A DNA stretch of 64,000 nucleotides from JANELJ01 sp024511395 (GCA_963681975.1 OY820613.1:930001-994000); one strand, 5' to 3'. Shown: positions 17,733-26,926, counted from the stretch's first letter. Program-made: numbers and translations. Notes: generated by a model from the sequence alone, not told the origin.

Positions 17733-19994
17733 ATGTCAGAAACTTTTTTTCAGGAAGACGGTGTTGAATCACTGCCTATAAAAACCTTTACCGAACAGGC
17801 TTACCTGGATTATTCCATGTACGTAATCCTGGATCGGGCTCTGCCGCATATAGCAGACGGCCTTAAGCCTGTACAGCGGCGTATTATATACGCCATGTCT
17901 GAACTGGGACTTAAAGCCGCCTCCAAGTACAAAAAATCAGCCCGGACAGTGGGGGATGTGCTGGGTAAATATCATCCCCATGGAGATAGTGCCTGCTATG
18001 AAGCCATGGTATTAATGGCTCAGCCGTTTACCTATCGTTATCCGCTGGTGGACGGGCAGGGCAACTGGGGGTCGATGGATGATCCCAAGTCCTTTGCCGC
18101 TATGCGTTATACCGAATCCAGGCTGTCACTGTTTTCAGAAGTGCTGCTGGATGAACTGTGTCAGGGGACGGTAGACTGGGAGCCTAACTTTGACGGCACC
18201 ATGGATGAACCGCGTCTGCTGCCGGCACAGGTGCCGCATATCCTGTTAAACGGTACTACAGGTATTGCCGTGGGTATGGCGACGGATATTCCCTCGCACA
18301 ATCTTAATGAAGTCATTAATGCCTGTATTCTATTACTGGAATCCCCTAAAGCCACTCTTGAAGATATTTATGAGCATATTCAGGGACCCGATTACCCGAC
18401 TGAGGCAGAAATCATCTCATCCAGAGAAGATATTCTGAAAATGTATCAGACCGGTCATGGTTCGGTACGTATGCGGGCTAAATATGAGACAGAAGGCAGT
18501 GATGTTGTCATTACCGCTTTACCGCACCAGACCTCCGGCGGCAAAATACTGGAACAGGTCGCAGCTCAGATGCAGGCAAAAAAACTGCCCATGGTGTCTG
18601 ATTTACGGGATGAATCGGATCACGAAAGTCCTACCCGACTGGTGATTGTACCCCGTTCCAACCGGGTGGATACCGAGCAGCTTATGCAACATCTGTTTGC
18701 GACAACGGATCTGGAACACACCTATCGGGTCAATATGAATATGATTGGTCTGGATGGCCGGCCCCAGGTTAAGGATTTAAAAACCATCCTGGAGCAATGG
18801 CTGTCTTATCGCTTTGAAACTGTGCGCAGACGACTGCAGTACCGTCTGGACAAGGTCAATGAACGGCTACATTTACTGGACGGTTTTTTAATTGCCTTTT
18901 TAAATATTGATGAAGTGATCCACATCATCCGTACCGAGGACAAACCCAAACCGGTACTGATGGAACGTTTCAGTTTAAGTGATATTCAGGCAGAAGCGGT
19001 TCTGAATCTGAAACTGCGTAACCTAGCTAAACTGGAAGAAATGAAAATCCGGGCCGAGCAGGAAGAACTGCAGAAGGAAAGAGACTGGCTGAACAAAACT
19101 CTGGGGTCCCGCCAGAGAATGAAAACCCTGATTAAAAAAGAGCTTAAGGAAGCGGCTAAAAAGCACGGTGATAAGCGACGTTCACCGCTGGTCACCAGGG
19201 AAGTGGCCAAAGCCATGGAAGAAACCGATTTAATTGGTGCCGATCCCATTACCGTTATCCTCTCACAGAGAGGCTGGATCCGTGCAGCCAAGGGGCATGA
19301 TGTGGATCCGCTGGCGTTAAATTATAAAGCCGGTGACGGCTATCGGGACAGTGCCCAGGGCAAAACCAATCAACAGGTAGCTATCCTGGATAGCAGCGGA
19401 CGCAGTTATGCTCTGCCGGGCCATACCCTGCCTTCTGCCCGGGGGCAGGGTGAGCCTCTGACAGGACGTCTATCACCGCCCTCAGGCAATGTTGAGTTTA
19501 TCTCGGTACTAATGAATGCCAATGAGGATCAGATGTATCTGTTCAGTACCGATGCCGGTTATGGTTTTGTCGGCAAATTAAAAGATATGTTCAGCAAAAA
19601 CAAGAAAGGTAAAGCCCTGATTAAGGTACCGGCAGGTGCTCAGGTATTACCGCCGGTACCGGTAACGAACCTGGAAACCGACCGGGTAGTCGCTGTCTCC
19701 AACGAAGGCCGCCTGCTAATTCACCAGTTATCTGAACTGCCGCTGCTGGCCAAAGGTAAAGGCGTTAAAATCATTTCCATCCCGCCCACCAGGGTGGCAG
19801 AGCGGGAAGAATTTGCACGCTTTATTCTGATTTTACCGGAAGGGGAGAAACTGACGATTTATTCCGGTAAACGCCATCTGACCCTGAAATTGTCTGATCT
19901 GGAACACTATATCTATGAACGCGGCCGCCGGGGCAATAAACTGCCCAGAGGTCTGCAGAAAGTGGATGCCATTTATGTGGGTGAAAAAAGATAA
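17733..19994 (+). CDS. parC: DNA topoisomerase IV subunit A
   Basis: ParC is the DNA-cleaving subunit of topoisomerase IV, which with ParE unlinks daughter chromosomes. The 753-residue length matches E. coli ParC. The winged-helix region contains YHPHGDSACYEAMVLMAQ with Ser and Glu at the quinolone-sensitive positions (equivalent to S80 and E84), so no common resistance change is present. The catalytic Tyr is in AMRYTESRLS. The tower, coiled coil (about residues 365-480) and C-terminal beta-propeller follow. parE is not in the window. An IS3-family element begins 36 bp after its stop codon. Confidence 0.96.
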   Translation: MSETFFQEDGVESLPIKTFTEQAYLDYSMYVILDRALPHIADGLKPVQRRIIYAMSELGLKAASKYKKSARTVGDVLGKYHPHGDSACYEAMVLMAQPFTYRYPLVDGQGNWGSMDDPKSFAAMRYTESRLSLFSEVLLDELCQGTVDWEPNFDGTMDEPRLLPAQVPHILLNGTTGIAVGMATDIPSHNLNEVINACILLLESPKATLEDIYEHIQGPDYPTEAEIISSREDILKMYQTGHGSVRMRAKYETEGSDVVITALPHQTSGGKILEQVAAQMQAKKLPMVSDLRDESDHESPTRLVIVPRSNRVDTEQLMQHLFATTDLEHTYRVNMNMIGLDGRPQVKDLKTILEQWLSYRFETVRRRLQYRLDKVNERLHLLDGFLIAFLNIDEVIHIIRTEDKPKPVLMERFSLSDIQAEAVLNLKLRNLAKLEEMKIRAEQEELQKERDWLNKTLGSRQRMKTLIKKELKEAAKKHGDKRRSPLVTREVAKAMEETDLIGADPITVILSQRGWIRAAKGHDVDPLALNYKAGDGYRDSAQGKTNQQVAILDSSGRSYALPGHTLPSARGQGEPLTGRLSPPSGNVEFISVLMNANEDQMYLFSTDAGYGFVGKLKDMFSKNKKGKALIKVPAGAQVLPPVPVTNLETDRVVAVSNEGRLLIHQLSELPLLAKGKGVKIISIPPTRVAEREEFARFILILPEGEKLTIYSGKRHLTLKLSDLEHYIYERGRRGNKLPRGLQKVDAIYVGEKR

Positions 19995-20079
19995 ATTTTC
20001 CAGGAATATTGGGATCAGCAACGGCTTTACGGTAATCCCCCCATTTATAAAGCAATCCATAAATAGAGGTTTAGTATAA

Positions 20080-20170
20080 GTCTTATCCACATATCCATAG
20101 GTCTGTCTGTCAGTGAGACCTTCAGTTTTATCTCACTGACAGGCCTGGCCTGTGGGTATGTGGATAAGAC
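20080..20170. repeat. About 40-bp imperfect hairpin with two opposed DnaA-box-like sites
   Basis: The arms are about 20080-20118 and 20131-20170 and pair over nearly their whole length around a 12-nt loop. Each outer arm contains the perfect DnaA-box sequence TTATCCACA: 20083-20091 on the plus strand and 20159-20167 on the minus strand. The hairpin lies between the left inverted repeat of the IS3-family element and the orfB stop, so it belongs to the element. It may be a transcription barrier, a terminator, or a DnaA-binding end. Confidence 0.7.
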
Positions 20171-20362
20171 GGTTTAAATTGTTTTCTAACCGGCTAAAAC
20201 CAATTTTTGCCTGGGTGGTACTCCATCGATAGCCGTATGGGGGCGTTCATTATTATAACTCCATTTCCAGCATGTTGCTGTTTCCTGTGCATGCTCTATA
20301 GAATTAAATAAAAACTGATTTAACCATTCATGGCGTACCGTTCGATTAAACCGCTCTACATA

Positions 20363-21860
20363 GTTCAACCTGAATAATACCGTTTTAAGCCTGACATCAA
20401 GCCAGGTTTAAAGCAGCTGATTGCCCCGGTTTGATAAAAGACCCCATCAAACCGGAAATAATTTTGAGCCACAAAAGCCGGAGCTTATTGAGGATCTTTC
20501 TTAAGTTATGTCCAGCGGCTACCATAACCACATTAATGGCATCACCGACTGCACCTTTGAGGTAGCAGCGGTCTAAACGGCCATCGTTTTTCATATGACC
20601 AATTTCAGGCTCAATCGCACTGCGCCGTTTTAATGCCTTTTTAATACTTCGGGTAACGCCTCGCTTCTGACCTGAGATAAAAACTTTAGTGTCTTTTACT
20701 TCATGTCCACGATAACCCTGGTCAACAAAGCATTGTTCCGGTTGTACGGCTGTAAACTGTTTTATCTGTTCCAGTTGTGGCAGTAGAGTGTGTCCATCAT
20801 AAGGATTGCCCGGACAGCTTTGAGCACCAATAACAAAGCCTTCCTTATTGGTTACCGCGATACTGGCTTTAACTCCAAATTCATAAGGCTTATGAGCTTT
20901 GCCTTTACTGATACACTCGACTTCCGGTGCATGTAAACTGTAAAGCTTGTTCTTACTGTGCTGCTCCTGCTCAATCAGTTTCTGAGCCTGTTCCAGTGCC
21001 ACTTCAAACAGAGACTGAATATCAACAGAATAGTTGGGCAGTTGTCGTTCAATATCCCGTTTAACACGACCTAAACGGGATTTCAGTTTATTGTTCATTT
21101 TCTTCATGCGTTTAAACTGTTTTGCATGAGCATAACGACTGGCCATTAGTACATATTGCGGCCCAACCCGATTATAGTTCTGGCGCAGTTTAATACCGTG
21201 CTCTTTGGACAGTTTAACCAGGTTTTCTCTGGCTTTGTTCAGGAGCTTTGAATCGGTTGGAAAAGCGATGTTCTTTTCCTGTACGGTAGTATCTACCGTG
21301 ACTTTCTTTAAACTGCCGGGCTTTATGGTTTTACTCTTTAGTCCGGCTTTAATGGTTTCAATCAGTAATTTTTCACTGCCTGATTTACCCGGCCGGTTAC
21401 GCCATTTGGTCATGGTCGTAGGATGTATAGGCATTTTATGCTGAAAGTATTCTTCACCACAGAAATACTGCCAGTACGGATTTTCTGTCCAGCCTTTTAC
21501 TACCTGTTCATCCGATAAATCATGCAGGTGTTTCAGGTAATGTAATCCTGCAATCAATCGAGTGCGTATGGCAGGAGCACCTTTAGTGGATACAAACAGA
21601 GCGCCCCATTCTTTATCAGGACTTTCCCAATCTATGTGTTTTGATAACTTAATCAACTCATGGTTTATGTCCAGCATGTTTTCAAGGCGCATCCTGAACA
21701 GGTCTTCCTGAGGTATTTTTGGCTGTTTCTCTGGCTTCATTCTGGTCTGGAAATTTGCAAGTTAATAAGGCTTATTTTACCAAAAACCTGCAAATTTAAC
21801 ACCCATAATCAAGAAATATTTCTTTATAAATCAATGCACTATGTTTTATTCAGGGCAGAC
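20363..21860 (-). mobile_element. IS5-family insertion sequence, copy 1
   Basis: This is a 1498-bp element with ends GTTCAACCTGAATAA (left) and the inverted equivalent at the right (GCAGAC end). It is flanked by direct repeats TACATA (20357-20362 and 21861-21866). It is inserted in the IS3-family orfB gene and lies in the same orientation as copy 3. All three copies in the window have the same length. Confidence 0.93.
20397..21740 (-). CDS. IS5-family transposase, copy 1
   Basis: This is an intact 447-residue DDE transposase. It has the IS5-type N-terminal domain (QEDLFRMRLENMLD, then HYLKHLHDLSDEQVV), catalytic Asp residues in VTVDTTVQE and CFVDQGYRGHE, the YDGHTL segment, and the Glu in AIEPEIGHMKNDG. 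It is a little diverged from copies 2 and 3 (for example FVDQGYR against FVDRGYR), so it belongs to an older or separate insertion. It is probably active or recently active. Confidence 0.93.
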   Translation of the reverse strand: MKPEKQPKIPQEDLFRMRLENMLDINHELIKLSKHIDWESPDKEWGALFVSTKGAPAIRTRLIAGLHYLKHLHDLSDEQVVKGWTENPYWQYFCGEEYFQHKMPIHPTTMTKWRNRPGKSGSEKLLIETIKAGLKSKTIKPGSLKKVTVDTTVQEKNIAFPTDSKLLNKARENLVKLSKEHGIKLRQNYNRVGPQYVLMASRYAHAKQFKRMKKMNNKLKSRLGRVKRDIERQLPNYSVDIQSLFEVALEQAQKLIEQEQHSKNKLYSLHAPEVECISKGKAHKPYEFGVKASIAVTNKEGFVIGAQSCPGNPYDGHTLLPQLEQIKQFTAVQPEQCFVDQGYRGHEVKDTKVFISGQKRGVTRSIKKALKRRSAIEPEIGHMKNDGRLDRCYLKGAVGDAINVVMVAAGHNLRKILNKLRLLWLKIISGLMGSFIKPGQSAALNLA

Positions 21861-22510
21861 TACATAAGCATTTTGTTGTGGATTACACGGCTGGATATAT
21901 TGTCGTTTTATATCCTGTGCCTTTGCCCGGTCAACCACTTTCTGGTTTATGTACTCAGGCCCGTTATCGCATCGAATGGTTTTGGGCTTGCCTCGCCATT
22001 CAATAATGCGTTCCAGTGTCCGTATCACTCTTAATGCCGGTAATGATAAATCCACCTCAATGCCCAGGCATTCTCGATTATAATCATCAATAACATTAAA
22101 GGTACGAAAGCTACGTCCGTCTTTTAACTGGTCATGCATAAAATCCATCGACCCGGTGTCATTGATTTGCTCTGGAACCGCCAGTGCATCTGGTTTTTTA
22201 CGTTTTAATCGTTTTTTAGGCTTTATCCTTAGTTTTAATTCCAGCTCCCGATAAATACGATATACTCGTTTATGGTTCCAGGGAAAGCCTTTAACATTAC
22301 GCAAATACAGGAAGCATAATCCAAAGCCCCGGTTTTTATAAGCCTGCGTCAAACACAGCAGCCAGTCAGCAATTTTGTCATTTACCTGTGAATTTTTTGC
22401 CTGATAACGATAACAGGTTTCACTAATATCAAAGATACGACAGGCCAGCCTGATGGATATTTCTCTGTCCTTAACTACTTGTTTAGCCATCTCCCTGCGA
22501 TGGGATGGCT

Positions 22511-22777
22511 TTACCACTTTTTTGCCATAGCCTCCTGAATAATCTCTGCCTTTAAGCGCTCTTCTGCATACATCTTCTTCAAGCGGCGGTTTTCTTCTTC
22601 CAGCTCTTTCATGCGTTTCATCATGGAAACATTCATGCCGCCGTATTTGACCCGCCAGTTATAGAAGGTAGCATCACTCATACCATGGGTGCGGCATAAT
22701 TCAGTGACCGGCACGCCTGATTCAGCTTCTTTCAGAATGCCGATGATCTGGGATTCTGTAAATCTGGACTTCTTCAT
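22511..22777 (-). CDS. IS3-family orfA (helix-turn-helix subunit)
   Basis: This 88-residue protein has the IS3 OrfA layout: a helix-turn-helix (about residues 8-45, SQIIGILKEAESGVPVTELC and GMSDATFYNWR) and a leucine-zipper-like tail with LEEENRRLKKMYAEERLKAEI. It overlaps the start of orfB by a few bases, the usual arrangement for frameshifting to an OrfAB fusion. It is intact, but its orfB is broken. Confidence 0.93.
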   Translation of the reverse strand: MKKSRFTESQIIGILKEAESGVPVTELCRTHGMSDATFYNWRVKYGGMNVSMMKRMKELEEENRRLKKMYAEERLKAEIIQEAMAKKW

Positions 22778-22855
22778 TGTAGGTTCTCCTCATTAATAAT
22801 TTAATGGAAAATTCTACTTATGAAAAGAATTATTTTTCGGGGGGATTACCTTCTT

Positions 22856-23877
22856 AACCTGAGATCTGGATAAGAACCCAGTCATTTACCTAAATACAGA
22901 GAGTTTTCATATCACTCTCATCTATTCTGATTGTCGGCTTGTCTTTTTTATGACAATAGGCAATCAGAGAACCAATAAGGTTCAACATAAAACCACTTAC
23001 GCTTCTATGACGTGAATGTTCAATCTGTGTAATATTTTTTAGCTGCTCATTAACCGTTTCAATTATAAAATGTTTTTTCAGCATAATCTTATCCCACAAT
23101 GCAATGGCACGTGTTTTCATGTTTCGTCTGACATTGGTAATAAGCCCGACATCCTGTTCAAACAGTTCATCACTTAAAAGACTGGAGACATAGCCTTTGT
23201 CACCATAAAGCTTTCCATATAAGTCTTTGGCCATTTCAGGAACCGGTTTTCTGTCATCTACATTACCGGCCGTCAATTTTAGTGGCCAGTATTTCACCTT
23301 TATGATTAATGATCAGGTGAACTTTAAACCCATAGAACCACCCCATGGTCGATTTGCCTCGCTGAGCAACACCATCAAAGACTTTATGCCCGGGTATGCG
23401 AATGTTGTGGCATACTTTAATGCTGGTCGCATCAACAAAGGCAATTCCGGTTGGCTTTCCTTTGCAATGAGTAAAGTAAGCGCATAATGGCACCAGTACC
23501 GATGACATCACTCCCAGGAAACGGGTATAGCTCAATAAATTTGGAAACTCTTTCCTAAGATGTTGATGCACATGGCATAAATAATAACTCTTAAAATCTT
23601 TGTAATGTGACTGATGAAAGTTAATCAGGATAGTCATCAGTTCACCGGGGCTCATTACACCTTGTCGTCTTCTCTTTTTATCACCGGATTCCAGCAGTGT
23701 TTTTTCCCATTCAGGATAAAAGAACTGGTTGAAATCATCGATATTACAATACAATTCATCTATAGTAGTCACTTGCCTGTTCCTTGTTCAAATTCATTTG
23801 ATTTGGTCATTAAATGATCTGATCGAGAAACAGGCATTTAGTTCAATATTTTTTAGTTCTTATCCAGAATTCAGGTT
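22856..23877 (-). mobile_element. IS982-family insertion sequence, copy 1
   Basis: The ends share the inverted repeat AACCTGARWTCTGGATAAGAAC (22856-22877 and about 23856-23877). The flanks carry a 4-bp direct repeat TCTT (22852-22855 and 23878-23881). The length is 1022 bp. It begins only 5 bp from the end of the IS3-family element. A second copy starts at 61546. Confidence 0.88.
22890..23772 (-). pseudogene. IS982-family transposase, frameshifted
   Basis: The first part (23263-23772) starts MTTIDELYCNIDDFNQFF and contains the catalytic Asp of FVDATSIKVC. The second part (22890 to about 23290) continues as KLTAGNVDDRKPVPEMA with Asp in GDKGYVS and Glu in ETVNEQLK. The frames join around 23270-23290, where one base has been gained or lost in the EILAxKLTAG segment. 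The normal family protein is a single chain of about 290 residues. Programmed frameshifting is unlikely because no slippery run is seen there. Confidence 0.85.
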
Positions 23878-23910
23878 TCTTAATAAAAAGGTTTACATCT
23901 TTACTAAATA

Positions 23911-23929
23911 TGCATAGTTAAACTATGCA
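23911..23929. promoter_or_regulatory. Palindromic operator 1 upstream of abiE
   Basis: TGCATAGTT-A-AACTATGCA is a perfect 9+1+9 palindrome. A similar site lies 66 bp downstream. AbiEi antitoxins are known to repress their own operon by binding inverted repeats, so this is the likely site. Confidence 0.6.
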
Positions 23930-23976
23930 ATAAAGTCAAAGAATAAACTTGTTTTTGGTTTGTATATGTTAAATAA

Positions 23977-23995
23977 TGCATAGTATTTCTATGTA
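23977..23995. promoter_or_regulatory. Palindromic operator 2 upstream of abiE
   Basis: TGCATAG-TATTT-CTATGTA repeats the outer half-sites of operator 1 with one mismatch and ends 21 bp before the antitoxin start codon. The two sites together fit cooperative binding by AbiEi. Confidence 0.55.
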
Positions 23996-24016
23996 ATTAT
24001 ATGGGTTTGGAAACCA

Positions 24017-24826
24017 GTGAAATCACAATCACCAAGAGAACCCTTGGAAAAACAGCTGCCAGATGGCCTGGTGGTTGACCGTGCATGGCTTGCAGAACGT
24101 GGGTTTAAACGGCCTTTGGTGGACTATTATCTGCGTTCTGGTGTACTGATGCCTGTTGCCCGTGGAGCCTATCGTCGGCCAGGTCCTTCACTGAAGTGGG
24201 AGCACGTTGTCTATTCACTACAGGAACTGGGCTATGCGGTTCATGTGGGTGGGCGCTCTGCGCTGGAATTTCAGGGATTTGCCCATTATCTCTCAATGCA
24301 GGGAGTAAAGCAGATACATCTCTATGGTGTAGACAAATTACCGGTCTGGATAAGTAAACTGGAGGCAGCGTACCACCTCAGTTTGCATAAGACCCAGCTA
24401 TTTGAAAAAGCTGTGGCTGAGTCTGTGCCTGATGCCGTTATAGCCAAACCCTTTGGGCATTGGGACTGGCCATTGCGATATGCGACACCTGAGCTGGCTT
24501 TGCTGGAAATGGCGTCAGAAGTTAAACAGGCTTCAGATTTTGAGGTGCTGGATAAGCTGTTTGAATCGGCCAGCTCTTTGCGCCCTAAGTTGATAATGTC
24601 TTTACTCAACGCCTATCACCAGATTAAGGCCAGGCGCCTGTTTCTCTGGTTTGCTAATCGCCACGATTTTGCCTGGTTTAAGCATCTGGACGTAAAAATG
24701 GTTAATCTGGGTAGTGGCAAACGGGTCATCGTAAAAGGTGGAGCCCTGGATAAAAAGTACCAGATAACGGTACCGAGAAAAATGATAAGTGGGGATATAG
24801 ATGGATTCAACGAATCCTTTTTATAA
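24017..24826 (+). CDS. AbiEi-type antitoxin of a type IV toxin-antitoxin system
   Basis: This is the antitoxin and likely autorepressor of an AbiE phage-defence module. The 269-residue protein, starting at a GTG, has an N-terminal winged-helix region (about residues 15-95; PLVDYYLRSGVLMPVARGAYRRPG) followed by the AbiEi C-terminal domain (GGRSALEFQGFAHYL and TPELALLEMA segments). The toxin gene overlaps its 3' end by 26 bp, typical of the coupled operon. Type IV antitoxins counter the toxin without binding it directly. Two palindromes upstream are probable operators. It is intact. Confidence 0.88.
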   Translation: MKSQSPREPLEKQLPDGLVVDRAWLAERGFKRPLVDYYLRSGVLMPVARGAYRRPGPSLKWEHVVYSLQELGYAVHVGGRSALEFQGFAHYLSMQGVKQIHLYGVDKLPVWISKLEAAYHLSLHKTQLFEKAVAESVPDAVIAKPFGHWDWPLRYATPELALLEMASEVKQASDFEVLDKLFESASSLRPKLIMSLLNAYHQIKARRLFLWFANRHDFAWFKHLDVKMVNLGSGKRVIVKGGALDKKYQITVPRKMISGDIDGFNESFL

Positions 24827-25502
24827 GCAGGTTGGTCTACTGGTTCAGTTACTGCCTATTGTTGGGCAGCAGCGCTGTTTTGCGTTGAAAGGTGGAACGG
24901 CCATCAATCTGTTTGTAAGGGATTTGCCGCGTTTATCTGTCGATATCGACCTAGCCTATCTGCCGATGACCGATAGAGACCAGGCACTAACCGAGATTGA
25001 TGCTGCCCTTAAAGCTATTGCTGCTGAAATTGGGCAACGTTTGCCTGACTGTACAGTGACAGCACAACCTAATCGTGGCACGGGGACGTTGCTTAAACTG
25101 AATATCGAATGCCTTGATGCCAGAGTCAAGATAGAAGTAACGCCGGTACTACGAGGTGCGGTTTATGAAGCAGAACTACGTACTGTTCATACTTCTGTTG
25201 AAAGCCAGTTTGGTTTTGCTGAAGTATCACTATTGAGCTTTAACGATCTGTACGCAGGTAAACTCTGCGCTACCTTGGATCGACAGAATCCGCGAGATTT
25301 ATATGATACTTTGTTGTTACTGGATAACGAAGGTATTAGTCGTGATCTGATATGTGCCTTTATTGTTTACCTGATTGGGCATAACCGCCCCATGGCAGAA
25401 TTACTTGCCCCCAGAGCAAAGCCATTAGCTGAAGTGTATGAGGCTGAATTCCTTGGTATGGCTTTTGACGAAGTTGAGCTTGAGGTATTGGAAGCTACTT
25501 AA
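24801..25502 (+). CDS. AbiEii-type nucleotidyltransferase toxin
   Basis: This is the toxin of the AbiE pair, a 233-residue protein of the AbiEii/AbiGii nucleotidyltransferase family. Motif I is KGGTAINLF followed by LPRLSVDIDLAYL, giving the GGT and the D-x-D metal pair. The downstream basic segment DARVKIEVTP and the later LYAGKLCATLDRQNPRDLYD match the family. Known members modify tRNA or otherwise stall growth using NTPs, which can abort phage infection. Its ATG lies inside the antitoxin gene. It appears intact, and it is followed by a decayed restriction gene. Confidence 0.88.
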   Translation: MDSTNPFYKQVGLLVQLLPIVGQQRCFALKGGTAINLFVRDLPRLSVDIDLAYLPMTDRDQALTEIDAALKAIAAEIGQRLPDCTVTAQPNRGTGTLLKLNIECLDARVKIEVTPVLRGAVYEAELRTVHTSVESQFGFAEVSLLSFNDLYAGKLCATLDRQNPRDLYDTLLLLDNEGISRDLICAFIVYLIGHNRPMAELLAPRAKPLAEVYEAEFLGMAFDEVELEVLEAT

Positions 25503-25512
25503 TCTCGAAAGA

Positions 25513-25584
25513 ATGAATAAGAAGAAACGAACTGAGGAGATTGCCAAACTTGAGGCAGTGTTATGTGGAGATAAGGATGTCTGA
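25513..25584 (+). CDS. Very short ORF between abiEii and the hsdR remnant
   Basis: This 23-codon frame (MNKKKRTEEIAKLEAVLCG...) is charged and helix-prone and overlaps the start of the hsdR fragment by 8 bp. I do not recognise it. It might be the tail of a lost restriction-modification gene or a leader. Confidence 0.3.
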   Translation: MNKKKRTEEIAKLEAVLCGDKDV

Positions 25585-25732
25585 GTATCAATTTGTTGAA
25601 TGTCCATTATTCAGTAAATTGGAGTCAATGAAGTGGGCGGTGATTGATCAGGGCCTTGGTATTCCAAAAGATCCGACTAATAGCATGTGGTCTGATTTCA
25701 GAGAATGGTTGCTGCGTGATGTGTTCTGTTGA
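25577..25732 (+). pseudogene. Truncated N-terminus of a type I restriction HsdR-like protein
   Basis: The 51 residues (MSEYQFVECPLFSKLESM, then WAVIDQGLGIPKDP and FREWLLRDVF) resemble the first residues of type I restriction endonuclease R subunits, whose N-termini typically read EYxFVExPxLxxLxxLGWxVIDQG...DPxxSxRxxFREVxL. A stop codon at 25730-25732 ends it, and the remaining roughly 1000 residues are absent. An IS630-family element begins 64 bp later and may mark the deletion. It suggests that a larger defence locus once adjoined the AbiE pair. Confidence 0.6.
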
Positions 25733-25830
25733 GCAGTTCGTGGCATTAATAGAATATAAAATAATGAGGTCTGGATAGCTGATCCACAGCTAAATAACTG
25801 TTCCGAAATGGTGTCCATATAAATGGAACT

Positions 25831-25888
25831 TAAGCTTTGTTTATCGATCAAAGAAATTAACCAAAACAACCTGATCAAACAAAGCTTA
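25831..25888 (+). promoter_or_regulatory. Hairpin in the IS630 transposase leader
   Basis: TAAGCTTTGTTT (25831-25842) pairs with AAACAAAGCTTA (25877-25888) over 12 bp. The probable transposase ATG is at 25892, four bases after the stem. Such a leader hairpin could hide the start from transcripts that read in from outside, as in other insertion sequences. It is conserved in copy 2. Confidence 0.55.
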
Positions 25889-25891
25889 AGT

Positions 25892-26926
25892 ATGAATAAT
25901 ATTATAACGGAACTGAGCCGTCCTGTACGCCGACGGTTAAAAAAAGTCGTACAATTTAATAAAGATGGTAACTACAGAAGTCGGACTGAAGCTATTTTAC
26001 TCCTGCATCAGTGCTACAGTAGGAAACAGGTTTCCCAATTACTGAATGCCAGCCGAACAAGCATAAGAAAATGGGTACAACGCTTTGAACAATTTGGTGA
26101 ATCAGCCCTGTTTCCGGAAAACCGTGGCAGAACACCCTATAGTATCAATGAAACCATTAGTACCCGTTTACTGGAACTGTTTCAGAAACAGCCGAAAGAA
26201 TTTGGATGTTTTAACTCAAGATGGACTTCGGAATTATTAACCCGGCAGGTCAACGAGGAATTTCAGACCCATATTCATTCTTCTACTATCCGGAGGTTAT
26301 TACCTAAACCGGGTATAAAATGGAAACGAGCCAGCCCGACACTATGCATACAGGATAAGGAAAAAGCTCTTAAAATGAAGAGGATAGAGAAAGCCTTGCA
26401 ATCAGCCAATGCTGAGCATTCTGTATTTTATGTGGATGAAACCGATGTTGATTTAAATCCACGTATCGGCAGTTTCTGGTCTGTAAAAGGACAACAAACC
26501 AGAATACCCACTCCTGGTAAAAACCAGAAGAATTATCTGGCCGGTGCCCTGAATGCTAAAACAGGTCAGGTTGTCTGGGTAGAATGGGAAAGTAAAAATT
26601 CATTCCTGTTTTTACGCCTGATGGCAGAGTTAAGAAAAAGATACAGGCAGGCTAAAACCATCTGATTGATAGCGGATAATTATGTTATACATAAAAGCCA
26701 GATAACGAAAACATTTCTGTCCCATAATAAAAAGTTTGAGCTGATATTTCAGCCAGCCTATCACCCCTGGGTAAACAGAATAGAGCTATTATGGAAACAG
26801 TTACATGATACCGTAACCAGAAATCATCGACATTCAACAATGAAAAGCCTGATGGAAGATGTTAGAAAATTTATGAATAATGTGTCCCCGTTTCCTGGTT
26901 CTGAAATTCAACAGAAAAGGTTATAG
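25892..26926 (+). pseudogene. IS630-family transposase with one in-frame stop
   Basis: The likely start is MNNIITELSRPVRRRLKK at 25892, although an upstream in-frame ATG at 25823 also exists. A helix-turn-helix region (SRKQVSQLLNASRTSIRKWVQRF) is followed by a DDE core with Asp in FYVDETDVDL, Asp in IADNYVIHKS and Glu in NRIELLWKQLH. A TGA at 26663-26665 replaces the CGA seen in copy 2, so the C-terminal catalytic residues are cut off. The rest of the frame is open. Confidence 0.9.

Larger units (their letters stand above)
20186..22517 (-). pseudogene. IS3-family transposase orfB, split by an IS5-family insertion
   Basis: The N-terminal part (21867-22517) starts MVKPSHRREMAKQ and carries the rve catalytic Asp residues in SMDFMHDQ and RCDNGPEY. 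The C-terminal part (20186-20362) carries the Glu in NYVERFNRTVRHEWL. The two parts join exactly at NAYVERF once the IS5-family copy and one TACATA are removed, so the gene was intact before insertion. orfB is normally made by frameshifting from orfA. It is now inactive. Confidence 0.92.
20031..22850 (-). mobile_element. IS3-family element, interrupted by an IS5-family element
   Basis: The ends are the 12-bp inverted repeat GGTAATCCCCCC (20031-20042) and GGGGGGATTACC (22839-22850). Without the nested element it is about 1.3 kb, a normal size for the family. It carries orfA and orfB of the IS407/IS51-like branch. Downstream of orfB, inside the left end, is a long hairpin with two DnaA-box-like sites. 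No clean target duplication was found. The IS5-family copy (20363-21860) sits inside orfB and has duplicated TACATA. Confidence 0.88.

Noticed and set aside
22890..23772. Programmed frameshift making a full IS982 transposase
   Set aside because: No slippery run is seen at the junction and copy 2 has its own different lesion, so decay is simpler.
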